A stretch of DNA of 64,000 nt from Penelope pileata (Eukaryota > Chordata > Aves > Galliformes > Cracidae): assembly GCA_013396635.1 (NCBI GenBank), contig WBMW01000442.1, positions 1,518,430 through 1,582,429 on the forward strand. Reading direction: 5' to 3'. Positions 10,201 through 25,200 of this stretch are shown piece by piece; the first letter of the stretch is position 1, and the number at the start of each line of letters is the position of its first letter. Made by a program: the position numbers and the translations under genes. Under the pieces are notes generated by a model. It saw nothing but the letters and a program-made list of their open reading frames with translations. It was not told the origin of the DNA and did not search any database.

Positions 10201-13200
10201 TGCTTACCACTTCTAACAAAGTTAAGCTTGTACCTCTAAAATTTTCTTATTTGAGTAATGTAAGTACAGGGAAGGAAAGCTGCTTTCCAGCAGAACCTGG
10301 AGCAGAACCTAGAGCTCGAGTAGTTCTGTTCCCTGCCCCATCCTCTGAGTACCCTGAGATTACTGTACAATGCCATTATCTCCATAACTTGCCTGATTTT
10401 ATTGACCATCAAATGGTCTAACTAAAGGAAGTGTGTTTTCACTGATTTACTTCTTTTTAATGTGCTGCGCTCTCCAGTGAGGCAGAAGTTTATCTTCAGA
10501 AACCTTTTCACGCAAAAACATTGCTAGGAAGGCTTCTTTCATTATACTTGGTTACATTTTCCGTTTTCCTATTGTCATGGCCTGAGCTACAGAGTTTGAG
10601 GGTCCTCCATCCAACACCAAACTTGTTGGCCCCTTCCAAGTAGGACAAAGATGTTTGAACAGGGAACTTCCATTCCCTGTACATGTGAGATGGCATTACT
10701 GCTGACCAACAGCTTTGTATGCATCACAGAAAGAGGATCTCAGCCCTGCAGTGAAGCAATCCTACATCCCGTTCTGCACTTTGGATTTCCCTGTTTTCTT
10801 CCCTTCTTTCAAATTTGAAATGCAGACCCAGAAAGATGAAATAACTGTGACATTTCAATGCTATTTTTTACCTTGGCTATGTGCTAAGTAACCAGCCTTA
10901 TCTCTATCATCAATGAACCTCCATTAGACCCATTAAATACAAAAATGTCACAAAAGCAAAGTGAAATTCTCAGTTTTGAGCCTTTCTTGAAAAGGATGTC
11001 AATGATTTCTGATAGTCTAATTTGAATTAATACAAAGCCTGGCAGCCCACCTGTAAGTTTACCTTTTGGTTAACAGAACATGAAAGTATGCCTGGAAACC
11101 TCTTAGAAGTACAAAGCTCATTTAACTACAAGACTTGTTTCTTGTTTCTTGCTTTATGGAAGAGTGAATTGCCTAGTGAGATGATAACAATGCAGGCTGG
11201 AAGGTTTTGTTTTAAGGTTGGCCCTAGCTGAAAAGCTCTGACAGAGATCAGAAGCCCCCTGAAATAGAGAGAGGTTGAATTTAAGCCCATCTCTCGTAGT
11301 AGATTATCTCTGATACTGAGCCTTGGCCCTCTTAGCTTCACAGAATGTGAGAAGATGACGAGTAAAGGAAAGGTAGGGTAAGCTGCATACCTTGAAAATA
11401 TTGTATTTCATATCGCTGATTTCAACCGTCTTGCTTCCGTGGCTGTCATGTTCTGTTTTATTGGTCATCAGAGTCTTAAACCTGGAATAATTTCAATGGA
11501 TCTCTGTATTAGTACTTCACACACTCATTTTGCCTCTTGACAAACAGCCTAAGCAGGGTGAAAGATCTTTCTTTGTTATTGTTTTTAAGTTGACAACCAA
11601 AACATTTCTTTCATTCCAAAATTAGTTTGGAACTTTAGGGGCAAATTAACCTCTAAATTGCATGAGTCAATCCCACCTTATAATTGTTGAAAACACTGTT
11701 ACTTTGCCAGGAAGAGGAGGAAACTAAGTAACTACATGTGTACCAGGTCAGGGGTGACATCTCCAGGACATGTGGAACAAGTCTAACTCTAGCTAGCAAA
11801 CTTGGGAGGAGGACTGGAAAAGGCTGCAAACGGCAGGGTAGGGGTGCTCCAACCACTGCACAGGTTTCGAGGGATAATTACTGGTCAGTTTATGTCAGCG
11901 CAGCCCAGGGTTTCTTTAGCACGTATTAGGAATGGCTGGAAAAACTCATCCTTAGTCTGTGTTCTTAACATTAGCAAAGGCGATGTGGCTTGATCCCGCA
12001 GACCTGAATTACTGTCTGCAGTCCATATCCTTAGCAGCTGCATTACTGCAAGGAGTGACACAGAACCAGTCACAAAAATAAGGGAGTACAGGGCCAACCC
12101 TTCCTCGAACAATACGTACTGAGCTGGGGAAAGTGCCTTACCTGTTCGATGCAGTAACCAGCAGGACTTTGTGTGCATAAAACAGCTTTCCTTCTACTAG
12201 GAAAGTCACATCAGACATTTCTTTATTGTTTAGAAAGTGAGGATCTGTTAAGGTAAAAAAAAGAAAATGAGGATGAATATATTTTTTTTGAAACTGTGGA
12301 TGCTTTAAAAAATGTACAAAAGTTTCACAGTTCAGGTGAGCATCTTACCAAGCCGAGCTGGCAGTGTCTTCCGGATTTCGGGAATACTGGGTATAGGGCT
12401 GCTGCCATAGCAATGGGTGAAGATGGATGCAAGCTGCTGATTGATGGAATCGTTCTGTAAGGAGGATAGAACAGATATCATCCATCAGCACTTTGTTCTC
12501 AGCAGGTTTCAGACATACTGTAATAGTTCACTTGAGGCTTATAGCAACTGCGCTCTACAAGAATGACCTCAGACCAGAGGGACCAGCGCCAGTTTCCAGG
12601 CCAACCCTCTGTCAAGGAAAAAGAGGCCATGAGCAAAAACTCATCCTTCCCCTTGCTCCGTAACAGTTACGTAAGCACGTTCTCAGCAAGATTTGACTTA
12701 TGGTACCAGTTCATTGTCAGGTACTGAGTTCTGGTTCCTAGTTTGCAATTGTTTTCAGTTAGCCAGTTACACTTCTTGCTTTTAACTTAAAGGACAGTTG
12801 TAGTGACCAATTTATGGAGATATCAAGAGCAGTATATACCCCTGAGCTTCACTGGTCTGTGCATGTCTAACTTATCCCTTCTACAGTCCAAGTGCAGGCA
12901 CCCCCTTCTTGTAACAAGATGGGCAACAGCCTCTTGGAAGGGAGCGGGGTAGAGACTGGATGAACTTATCTAGAAAATGCGACAGCTAAACGATGGGCCA
13001 TGGATCAAATACATTCTACACGTGCCTTGAAAAGCAATGAAAAAACAGTCATGGGCAACCTTTAAATGAGAGAGAAAAGTAGAAGGAACACATTGCTGAA
13101 CAAAAGCATTGTTCAGAAAGCTCCTGGAAGGCACTGAATTAGCCCGAATTGCCCAGTACCGTATTGATAACGCTTCCTGTTATGTTCACAGTTACAAAAA

Positions 13201-16200
13201 GCAGCTGCTGAACTGGACTTTAACAGAACAGCTTTCACTTCAATTGAAATTCATGTCTTTACTTTGAGGGCTGCTTTTATGACTCCCTGTCACTGGGCTG
13301 TATACGAATTTAGATAAATGCTGTCAGGACCACTTCATACTACAGTTCATAGGGACTTGGCGTACACGTTCACTCCTTTTTGTTGTGCCGTGGCTTGTAC
13401 GATAGCAAAAGACCTGGCTCAAGCACTTGATTTTGATACTGCTACAAAACTAATGATTACTTTGCTGGTTTTGAGGATATCAAACATGAGCTGCAACCCT
13501 TCGTTAACCAGTTCTTCGTTGTAGTCTTCTTCCTTAATGGTGACAAATTCCCGTAAGAGGGTCTGTACAACCGAGTAGCGAGACTGGTAGAAGGTTGTCC
13601 GTAATGACTCAATCCACACGTGGAGCTTCCATGGGACACCTGTAGCCATAACAAAAGGAAAGAGGATGAATGCAGAAATAACAGTGAGTAGACACCTCTG
13701 TTAGTGGCTCGTAACACTTAAGCGTTAGCGCTGAAGTAGATCTTCACATACATCTTGACAGCAGATACATTTTTGTCTTGACGGTCAAGGTGACTGACAG
13801 ATTATAAGCAACTTGTCTGCAACAGCAGAGGACTGGTACCAGAACCATAAGCTAGAACTTTCCGCTGGTTGTTAAGGACCAGAGACTCCTTGTTGTGTAT
13901 TTAGCTTCGTCATTAGTCAGAACCACAAAGTAAATTTGAGCTGAATACTCACCCCTACACATAGTGTGAAGTCTCTTCTCCTGGTTGCCTGCAACAATCT
14001 AGACACAAACTTCAAAGCTTCTCTTTCCTACCTTTAGATCAAATATTTCCTTCACCTCTACAAATCTAATCTGATTTAATCCCTGATGTTTCCTTTGTGT
14101 TAAAGGGGCTAGCCTCATAAACCAAGTGTATGACAGAGAGGTGTGCCCTTGCTTTTGATTACTGGGAGTGGAGGATCCAGCCAGAAGTGATGGACATCCC
14201 AAATCTGTGGGAATTTGAAAAACTTGAGGACCCTTAAATGCTTTCTTGTTTTCTTTAAATTTAAATTACTTACAGCCATTTCCCATAAACTTAGGATAGA
14301 TTTGCAGTTGGGATTACAGACACTTGTTCAAATGAAGTGGACAGAGAAAAAAGCTTTACATTCTCTAAATGTTCACAAGACGTAAAAAATAAGGAAAACA
14401 GCTTACCAAGTGCTCTGAGCTCCATGGTGATGTCTACGTAGCCGTGCTCAGCACTGTAATACATGGCCTCCTGCAGGGCCTTCGTTCTTGTTTTGCAGAG
14501 CCTGACTTGTCCCTCATTGGAGCTGCACTGGCTGGAGGTGTCACTCTCCACTCCCTCAGCCAAAATCTCCTCCAAGGAGAGGACATCTCCCTTCAGTTGC
14601 TGGGGCTGGGTCAGGAGCTTGCGCAGAACGTTCCTGAGGAGCAACAAGAGATATCACTTATTAATAAATGAAATAGCAATAATTTAGGCAGGACTGTGGT
14701 GATCTGCATTTACAGGTGTGGCTTAGCGAGCAATTTCCTTCTCAAAGACTGAGTTGGGCTTTGACAGGCATCTGGCAGATACAGAGCAGCATTTAAGACT
14801 CCTGTCCTTCCCCACCCCACAAACTAGAAATTGGTGCCCTGGTAGCAGGGACAAAATAATGCAATACGCTCCCGTACCCTAGCGGTATCAGGGCACGTTT
14901 TGGAGTGTTGGGGCAAACTGATTTTTATTGCAGTTTATGCTTTGGCACACTTATAGAAGCACGATTCCTTCTGCCAGCTCCAAGTGTGGTAACACCTTCA
15001 GCTCTGAAGTAAGAATTCTGACAAGTGTCTGTTAGAACCCTTGCTGTTTCCCTAAATGACCATCTTTGAGCACTGTTGTTTTAGTCAGGCTTGCTTCCTG
15101 TACCAGTAAATAGAAACCATAAAAAATGATAGTTCTGCATCAGTAAATCCAGGGAGAATTTCCTGGTTTGGAATTTCACAGAGCAGTTGCAAGAAAGAGG
15201 TTTTCTTGTGTCCAAACAGCCGCTTTAGACAGCTTGCATCACTGGTCCCCCTGCAGACAGCTGGAGCCATCTGCAGCCAACGTTCCCGGCCCAGGGAGCC
15301 CACCCAAGCACATGGCTGCGACACCCAGCTGCCGCTAGCTGGTGCTCTTTGCACCCACACGGCTCCCTGTGACCAAAACTGGGTAACTTTATGCTTTCCA
15401 TCACTCTTCTCTACCCAACTGCAGAATAAGCCTTGAATTTCAGTTTGCACGGTTGGATGTCACAGCAGACTGTGGGAGGGGAACAGAGCTGGGATCAGAA
15501 CAGCGTTTTTGTAGTTTTACACTGTAAATAACAGCATTAGGCTCTTCCAGCTTTGGTGAGTTTCAGCCTTGTTTGAACTCGGGATGTTTTCCCTGGTGTA
15601 GCCAGATGTGTGATGTACCTGGAGGTGCGGTTCTGGCTCTGCTGTAAAGCAGGTCTGCGTGCAAGCAAGGTAGCTGCTATCGAGCACATTGCTATAAAGG
15701 CGTGCTGTGACGCTGCAGGAGCCTCTGGTATCGCTCAGCCCATCTACATGGGCGGTTTGGGCCTGTTTTAATTGGCTTATTATGCTGACATTTTTTTCCG
15801 TGAATAAAAGGATTTCAGGATGAGATTGTACACAATGTCTTATTTCTAAATAACCACCTCCAAGCAGGGTTGGAAAGGCCAGTCTAGCTTTCCCGTGTTC
15901 TAATGACCAATCTCTTGGCTGGTCATCCAGAAACCACAGACACAGTGAACTGAATTCTGCAGCAGTCTGTTTTTGCCATCTTCTTAATGTGATTAGAGTC
16001 TGTTTCAGCGTGTGAACTGCCAATCCATAGGTGGAACTCACTCTGCTAACATATGGCCTGGAGCCAGCTCCTGTTGACCATCTCTCAGTGCTGCAGAGCT
16101 ACACCAGCAAATGAGAGAAGAAGCAAACAACGACCCTTCTGTTGCATTTTGTGCTTTTGACTAAAATATAATCTCTTTGTTTTTTCTAAGTTACTGTTAC

Positions 16201-19200
16201 TGAACAATGAAAGTCTTGGATAATATTTCTCAAAAGGACGTAACAGAAAGCAGTTACCAGTTTACAGAATTTGGTTTCCTCAAATGCTCAAAACCAGCGC
16301 TACCTACATCAGAGCTGGAATATCTGAGGTACTGAGCTGCACACCCAGGGATTTGGGCATAGGACATGTAAAACACCTCCCGTGTGTTAGCCTTAGGCAA
16401 AAAAACCTTCTGAACATGAATGGAGTTTTACCTGTGTCCATGCGCAGCCGAGTGACTGAAACAGTTCATATCTTCATGGAGTGAAGATGACATGCCGTTG
16501 ACTTCCAGCATGCTCAGGAGGGGATCGGCACCCCTGCTCAGTAATAAGCTGACCAGCTCGTAGTTCCCTAGGAAACAATTGACAGAAATATCTCTTACCT
16601 TTTTGAAAGCATAACTGGGGACTGTTACAGGCAGACTGTCCTAGCAACTTTTATGCTGCCAACTAAGGCTTTCAAAGTATCCTGCAAGCCTGCGTTAGGC
16701 TTCAGTTACATCTCTGAGAAACAGTCACAAAGCAGCTAAACTATGTAAGAATGTACAGCTAGCTACAGGCAGAAAGAAAATTAAACTGGTTTGGCACTTT
16801 GAGTACGTGCAAGCAGTCTCAGCTCTTCAGTTGGTGGATGAGGTTGACACAGAAACCACCTTGCAGACAGGTATTGGTGCAGGTACGTTCAGCTGGGCCT
16901 CTTTTCCACCATTTCCATTAGATACAGTAGTGAGTGGTGGGTAGAGTCCTAGCACAACGTGCATCTTTCACTGGCAGGGGAGGAGGCCATTTTTTATCCC
17001 CTCAGTAAAGCTCAGAGCAGATAAGGCAGAGACTTATGGTCATGAAGGCACAAAAATGAAGCAGAAGGAAATGAAAGGGGGGGAAAAAAAAGGCTAGAAC
17101 TGAAATGTTGAAAAACAACAGGTACTTCGGGGCTAGCACAGACTTGTTCTTAGAATGCTAAACTCTTCACAGGACAGCTAGGTGGAAGAAGTGAAGAATT
17201 GTATTGAATAAATTAATAAAACGAATGTCTTTATATAGCAGTTATTCTTTCCTCAGGCTGAATTTAAACTTGTTAATTTTTGCATCTGGAAGTTACTTAG
17301 ATCCAAGACAAGCCTAGGCTAGACAGTAGCTGTTTTATGTTTCTTGACAGAGCCCTGTGCAAAGGAGGAGCTGTTTCAGCTGAGGTACGGAGGCTGCTGG
17401 CAGGAGATAAGCATTGAGTATGCACTAGAGGCAGAAACAAGAGCTGATGGGCACTAAACGAGAGTCTGCATGTGATGACTGCTGTCAGTCACTGCCAACT
17501 CAGGCTGGGTTCCTACTAGTTGGGTTAGAAATGACCAAAATGCTGACTATCTAGCATCTAGCTCCTGGCACTGCCTCTTTGATATCTTCACTGTATTCAC
17601 AGTACCTTCAGAATGCAGTGCAGAGCGAATCCTAACATTTTACAGATCCCTGACCCATGCATCAATCAACTGTGATTGTTCTGTGATAGCAAGAGACGGC
17701 GCGTGCTGTAGTTGTGTGTAACTTACCTGCTGCTGAAGCCAGTTGAAGTGGGGTCTCAGCATAGTTGTCTTCTCCACTGTTAACAGCAGAGCCCTCAACG
17801 TGGGCACCAGCATCCAAGAGTAGCTGCAACAGACACGGTAAGGACAAGGAGTTGAGAAAAGAGCAGTTCAGGAAGGCATAACAGAAGGGGCTGTGTGTTG
17901 GGAAGGAAAACCAGAAGATTCATAAAGAAGAGTGCATGCACACAAAGGGAACATCTCAAAGGCGAAGGCAAAATACCTTTTGCACAGCAAGAATCTCATG
18001 CATTTCTTTGAGCCTAGGGCTAAAGCTTCTACGTGGATGTCAGTTTAGAGATTTATCTTCTTTTGCTTTTCTGTACTTTCAGTAGTGAGTTTATGCTGGA
18101 AAAATTCTCAGCTGGCAGACTGGAGAATATCTACTTTTTTAATCTCATTTATGAATCTGGTTTTGCTATTGTAATTTCCCACCTCCAAAGAGCTCTGCAA
18201 TCAGGGCTTCTTTTGAGCACAGGGAGTCCATCTTACTTAGTTTCATGCTGTGCGCAGGGTGCACCTTCAGGGAATTAGCCCTGGAGGCCAAACATACCCC
18301 TTGGTCTCTCGCAGGCCCTGTGGAGCCTGTATGAGGAGGCCCTAGCAGCCTCACCGATTTGCCACACACAGAACTGGCTTTCTTTGAACACACCAGGCTA
18401 CTCACACGGACAATTGCACATCTCCCAGACAAAGGGGAGAAGGTTACGCATCTCTCATGGGCAAGCAGTGCTGGCAGGCAGCAGCAGGGCACCTTGAGCA
18501 GCACCACTTGCAGCTGCAGACCTGTGGGTGCTGCCCCTCTCCCCCAGCAGTGAAGATGAGTGCTGTGCTCTGGCAGCAGAGGTTCTTCCTCTGTAGGAGT
18601 GCAGATGGCTGTACTGGGTAACACTCTTGCAGTTTAACAGTTTCAGCCATCCCCAATTAATGGTACTGGCCATGGCACAGCATATACACTCACATTTTTG
18701 TTATAAAACTGTAAAGCATGACAACTGGGTCATTGGCTGGTTTGTTTCTCTTGAGATCAACTATTCCATGTAATTATCACACAGTAAGCTTTACCTCAAA
18801 AGGTGATTTCATATACAGAATCCAGAGAAAGCTAACATCTACCCTTGACAGGATGTGTGCCAAATGAAGAGTTCTATGTAATCTTTAAAAGTTTTAAACA
18901 AAACAAACATAGTGGGTATGCAGTCCAGCAGGAACTTTGACATACCTGGCTACAGCTCCTGGGAGAATCACACTTATCTCTCATATGAATTCAGGCTGTG
19001 TGGCCTTTGCAATATCAAAAGCTGCAGTGGCAATTTGCCATCTGGGATCTAATCTTTCTAATTATTTACAAATGTACACAAACAAAATCTGACTGTGTGC
19101 AACCACCATTTGCTTACATCTGCTTTTCCTCTGCTTACCTGAACGACAGATATATGCCCATGCAACACAGCAAAGGTGAGAGCAGTCCAGTGCCGGCTGT

Positions 19201-22200
19201 CGGGATGGACTGAAGGGTATCGTGGAGAGGTACTGGGAACCTGGGCGAGGAAACCAGGCAGTTATTAACCATTGCAGCATCTGTCTCCCATAATCTTTAG
19301 ACTTCTTCTGGCTTTTCCCTTTGAAAATGACAACCCCAGGGAACAGTGACAAATGCCATTTAGCAAACACTGCCAGTGCTACTCGTTCTGTCCACTCCCC
19401 TGGGCCTTTTTAATGGGCTTATTGGTTTCTCCTAGTGGCAGCTCGTTCAGGACGCGGCCCCTTTACCCCCACCATGCCTATTAGACTTGCCAATGCCAAT
19501 CATAATTGGAGCCATTGAGTGCTCTAAGACATCCTGAAGGTTTTTTCCCCCTCCCAAACCCCTGAAGCAGTGATTTCTGAAAGAAGTGCCTTGCCCTGAG
19601 ACTGGGGCAGAATCTTCCAGGAATGAAGACTTCAGTTGCCAGGAGGGATTTGATATGGATTTCATAACCGCTCTTGTTAACTTACAGATCAGGGATGAAT
19701 AATGATGGGGAGGAGGTTCCTCCATTACTTACTGGTATATCTAAATTTGCTCCGGCATCTATAAGCATTTGGACCATGGCTTCATCTCCAGCAGCACAGG
19801 CGTACATTAGCGGGGTCATACCCTTCAGGAAGAGAAGGGAAAAAAAGTTACCTTTCTGTACCTAGCAACAGCAAATCTGCCACGGACACTGGGTTTGAAT
19901 CTTAGGTACAGGAGCGCGTGTGTGTGCACATGGGTGCATAAGGACAGCATATGTATAAGGTGAAAACATTTTGGTTTCCATGTAGAGTTGGCACAATGTG
20001 CCAATATGGGAAAGCAACGTGGACAAAAAATCAGTGGTCAAGACTGCAAGAATACTGAAGGGATCACTGAAAATGCCAGCCATATATTGTCCACAATTAT
20101 TGAGCTTCACTAGGCTGCCAAAAAAGTAATAGCATTTTTTAGATCATTTGTAGCCAGATGAACTGAAAGCAGAAAACAGAAGTACACAGATGAATGTATT
20201 TGGCAACATACCCCATTGCTAAAATCCTATTTGCCACAATATTTCAGCATTTCAATCCCACGAATCTGTCTCTCTTTCTATTTAACCAACAAATTGTGAC
20301 AGCTCAGAGATGAATTACAAGAGAAATGAGCCTTACTTAGAGAGTTAATTCCAGAAGTAGCCAAGGACAGAAAGGAAACAGACTGGTAAAAGCCGTTCCT
20401 GCTCACACCCTATAGCATTTTGCCCCCTTTAATTACTTTGGATGTTTGAATCTTTCACAGGGAACATCTCCGCTGTTCCTTGTGTAGTAATACAGACTCA
20501 TCTTTAGACAGACGTGTATCATAAAATGGAAGAGTTCTGGTCCTGTATCTCTGCTCAGGCATCTTTTCAAAGGGGCCACAATTCCCATCTTCCTGCACGT
20601 GAGGCAGCTATGCACATTTGCAATGTTTCAGGGTAGGGGGTGGGGTTAGGGTGGGTTTAGCTTTTGGGGGCTTTGAGGAAGAGAACAAATCTCTAATATA
20701 GACAAGGAAACTGAGAATTCAAAGCTCAGGTCTGCAGGCACAAACTCATATTTACTGCCACAGTCAGTAAATAAAATAAAGTAAAGTAAATAAAAACTGC
20801 CAGGCTTATATAGAAACATATTTATTTGTTCCCCCAAATCAGTTTTGCATTCCCTGCTCGCTGCTCGGTATTCATAGGGAAGACGATAATCTTTCCCTCA
20901 CCCTTCAAACTGCAGAAACCAGAGTCTGCTTGGTACCCACTGGAAGTGAACACAGAGTCCTTAAATTCAGAAATCTAAGTTTCTGAAGCCTTCCTGAGCT
21001 CTTTCACTCCATCTAAAAATGTATCTACACACAGATGTGTGGAAGTGGGTCTGAACATAGTGCTGGACACGTTCACGCTCTCGGAGTGGTCAAAACCTGA
21101 ACCTGGATCTCAAGCCTATACATTGTGTACATCCAACAGTTCTCTTTGTAGGATTTGCAAGTAAACCTTTTTATGAACTTGTCAGGGGAGAGGTGGTCAC
21201 ACTGTTTGCAAGGACTCAGCAGTGCCTGCCTACCATGCAGGGCTTCGAAGAGACTCAGTGTGACCAAAGGAAATGAAAATACACCAAGTAAGTTTACCAG
21301 GTGCCAGTGCCCGATGTTCTGTCCTGTGACAGGACATACAGACCTGCTTTCTGTTGCCATGCCTATGGCAGTTCTCCCCAGTTTGGACATTTTGTCATTA
21401 CAGGATGGGGAAGCTAAGCTAGCTGCAAACTAGAGGTAGAAAATCCCTCAGTGAGATGTGATGGGCTTGGCACCAGTGCCACGGTACTACAGTGGAAGTT
21501 TACAGTGCGAAATATCAGAGCAAGTGTGTGGCAGTTCTGCCTTGGAGGAACAAAAGTCCTTACGATGATGTAAGCACAAACCACAAAAACTCAAAAAAAA
21601 AAAAAAAAAAGGAAGTACATGGCAGATTTTCATAATATAAATCAGATCTGCCACCAGTGTCACTTCAATAAAGTCAATGTCACAAGCACCTGTGAAATGA
21701 CACCCTACCTCTGTGACCACAAAACTCATTATACAGGATATGTAAATAAGATGAGTACATGCCTAAATGTAGGCTTGTGCAGGAGCAGTTCTGCTCACGT
21801 CTGCATACACATTGATACTACCTTATAGACTGCAGGATGGTAGAAAGCACCACGGAAGTTGTGCCAATTTCAGAATTTGGTCTGAAATGCTACAGCATTA
21901 AAACAGTATCACAGACTATGAGGAAACCTCTCTACTTGAACATAAATCCTTCCTACGGATAAATATCCTATTGTTTCTGAGACGTGACAGCTCTTTCTCA
22001 TTGTTGTGACAGCTGTAATGAGTCTTTATTTGGGGGGAGGTGTCTTTTTTTTTTTTTTTTTTAAATTAAAAGCTAATTCAACGCATGGAATGATGCCCCA
22101 GAGAGCAGCCTCTGCTGTTACTTGATGGAACTGACAGCACAAGCAGGAGCAGCTAAAGACTTTCCAGACTAACAAGTCCCTATACTTAAATGCAGCTGAA

Positions 22201-25200
22201 CAGGGAATAGGTAAAAATAAACATATCAGCACAAGGAACTTTCAGCAAAGCTAATACCCACTGATACCAATGCCACTGGGGTTCTCTGTGCTGTTTCACA
22301 GACCAGACTGTACTGAGAACACAGCTCACTTCAAAGAGGCAACCTGAAAGCCGTCAGACAGTAACACCTTCTGGTCGCTCATCACTGACCCAGACAGGAT
22401 TTCAGCTGCTGAACCAGGAGAGAGTGTCACTGGCAAAAACCACTTTGTTTTGACATTGTCTTAGCATTTAAGACAACATCAGACTTCCCATTTACAGCCA
22501 CCGTATTAACCTGTCTTCCTTCAGTGTCTGAGACAGACCATCCGAGGAGCAGGCCTGCATTCCAGCTGATAAAGAAACAATTCACTCTAGGCTTTGACTG
22601 GCTTTTTGGAGGTGGCATGAGGGGGAGATTTTTTTTTTTTAAGGGAAACATTTTCACACTAAAACATCAGCTAGAATTAGAAAACACTTGGAGAGACAAC
22701 TAGTCCTTAAGACCTCGTTCATTGATTTGCTACACAGAAAGGAACACGCGACTTATTGATGCAAATAATTTTGTGTTTTGGTGTGGTTATATGGCATACC
22801 TGATCATCCATGGTGTTAACTCCATCAGGTCCTAGTGCATCTATCGCTTGACTGATCAGATCTGTCCTTCCGCAGTTTAACATTCGGAAACCCAGGTCCT
22901 GCTGGAATTTTTCAGTAGCAGCCTTAGCATCCAGTCTCCGGAAGGAACTAAAGCAGCATTCAGGTCTGTGAAGGATAAAAAAGTTGCTTCAAATAATTTG
23001 CTATATATCATTTGTGATATGATACCACGTGATGTGATGTGCCATCACACGGTAGTGCATCAAACATATACAAAAATGCATTCCAGAAAGGAGAAAGAGG
23101 CGTAGAGAAGGTGTACGTACATATAAAACACCTATCAGGTAGTAGGATTGGGATGAGGCAACTATGCTGTCTGACTAGCAGACTGCTCTGAAGTAAAAGA
23201 CATTTCTGAAAGAAAATAAAAGTCCTTATCTTTATATTTTTTTCTGGAAAAAAAATAAAATTAAAATTCAAGAAAACCCCAAACAAACCAAAAAGTCAAG
23301 CCATTCTCAACTCTTCTCCAATACTTCACTGTCTCAAAGGAAGTGAGCTGACGTTTCTGTGAGGCTCTATTAAATCCTTAACCTCTAGATGAGTATCAAA
23401 CAGCCTTCATCTCATTCAGAAGGAGTCCAGAGATTACTGTAAATCCCCTTGGTTATGCTAAGAGACTTCTGAATTCCAAACCTGGAGGTCTGTCTCCTTC
23501 ACTGAAGAAACATTCCCAAATTGGAGATGTTTCCTATCTCAGCTGGGCATTGATATGGTGGTCAGCCCTTTGATGTTATTTTGGGGTGAATGCCTTCTCT
23601 ACTCGTCTGGTTTTCAACACAAGCTCTTGTGCAAACTCTCTGTGAGTGAGATATTAGCTTGCCAAGTTCCTTTGAAAAGCAGGACTCTCTCAACAAGGCT
23701 AACCTGGAAACTTTGTATAGGCTGCCAGATAAGTAAAACACTCATCACTGCACTTAGAAGACTCAGGATTAATCTTATTCAGGTACTAATTCAGCTGTTC
23801 ATTTTGTATGCTTCCAAACTGCACTGGGGGCTGATGGCAAACAGTGACCAGATGCAATGAAAAATACACTGAGTTAACAAAAGTCACTCCTCAGCCCAGT
23901 GACTGGTCCCACTGCACGTGGGAAAGCAGCACCCCCCACAGCTGCTCTTGGAGGGGAGCTGCATCGAGGGCAATTTGGGGAACAGTTGGCAGGGAGGCAC
24001 CGTGACGGCCTTGGAGTCACTGGCTCTTTGCAGGTACATCTGTGAATAAAAGGTAGCTCCCAGGCAGCTGAGTGCAAACATTTGATCAGAACACAAGATC
24101 TCCAAGGCATCCCAGTGCTAGATTAGGACACATGCAGTACAGAGCACAAGGTGACAGCAAGGTAAGGCTTACTGTTAGACAGACATAAATCCTGGAGCTA
24201 GGCTAAGCAATTAATAACCTTGTTCTGTAAGGTAATTGGCACAGTATCGTGATGCTACAATGTTATACAGAGTATGACACCATCACTATCTAATAATTAC
24301 TATTATTATTATCCTATGCAAACAAGTGAAATAATACATTATAAACTTGAAAGCCGCTGAACCTCAGAAAACAAATGAAGTTCTTAAAGCGATGCTGCCT
24401 GGCTTTGCACACTGTTTCTATGTTGCTAACAGGCTCAACCCACCCAGTGCTATTGACACGCACTGCTGGAGCATGGGGAGGGGGATGGGGGCACAATTCA
24501 GTGCTGAGCCCTGGGGAGCAAAGAGCGGAACAAGGCATTGCACAGAGCTGTCAGAGGGGCCGAGCAAACGGGAGGACTGTAGTCCTTGGCATAGAGCTGC
24601 CACGGGAGCAGCTGCCGGGAGCACATCTGCAGACAGGAATCTGAAGTTACAATTTGTGGGCTCCACTCCTGGGGGACCTGCATGCTCAGCCCATGCAAAA
24701 CTGCCAAACAGGAAGTTACTAAACACACACTGTTCTGTAGTAATTGCTTGACAGCATGCTCTTCTATGATAAAGGCCAAGCAGCTTCTTCTTTCAGAGTG
24801 TGATAAAAGTTAGAGCATCCTCCATGAGCCAGGCAAAAGAGCTCACATGTGCGCAACTGCTGTGCAGCAGCTGTACCCGCAGCAGGTTTTCCATGTGTGA
24901 GTTGTTATCCTGAAAGAGGCAAACTCTTGCACGCTTCCTAGGGTAAAGCCTCTACTCGTTCAGTGCCCAGATGGCAGCTCCCATGCGCTGTCAGCTGTGC
25001 CTGCGGACAGCTGGAGAACTGAAGGGGAATGGAGAGCCCTGGGAGCAGGGAGGGCAGTAGGGCTGAGGTCCCGCTTTGGGAGGGGATAGCTTGGAGAGGT
25101 AGAAGCAAGGAGCCTGGTGTGCTCCTCGGTCTTCATAAACGTGTCACTCCATGGGGGTAGGCTCCTGGTAGTGAGTGATTTAAATCTGGCCTGCAGCAAG

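Noticed and set aside
9855..10421. A 189-codon plus-strand open frame antisense to ABTB2
   Set aside because: It opens with TTG and has no in-frame ATG until its last codons. It has no recognisable domain and lies wholly within an intron.
15517..16041. A 174-codon minus-strand open frame in the intron between exons 9 and 10
   Set aside because: It begins with GTG, has no ATG until near the end, and matches no domain I know. It is most likely chance.
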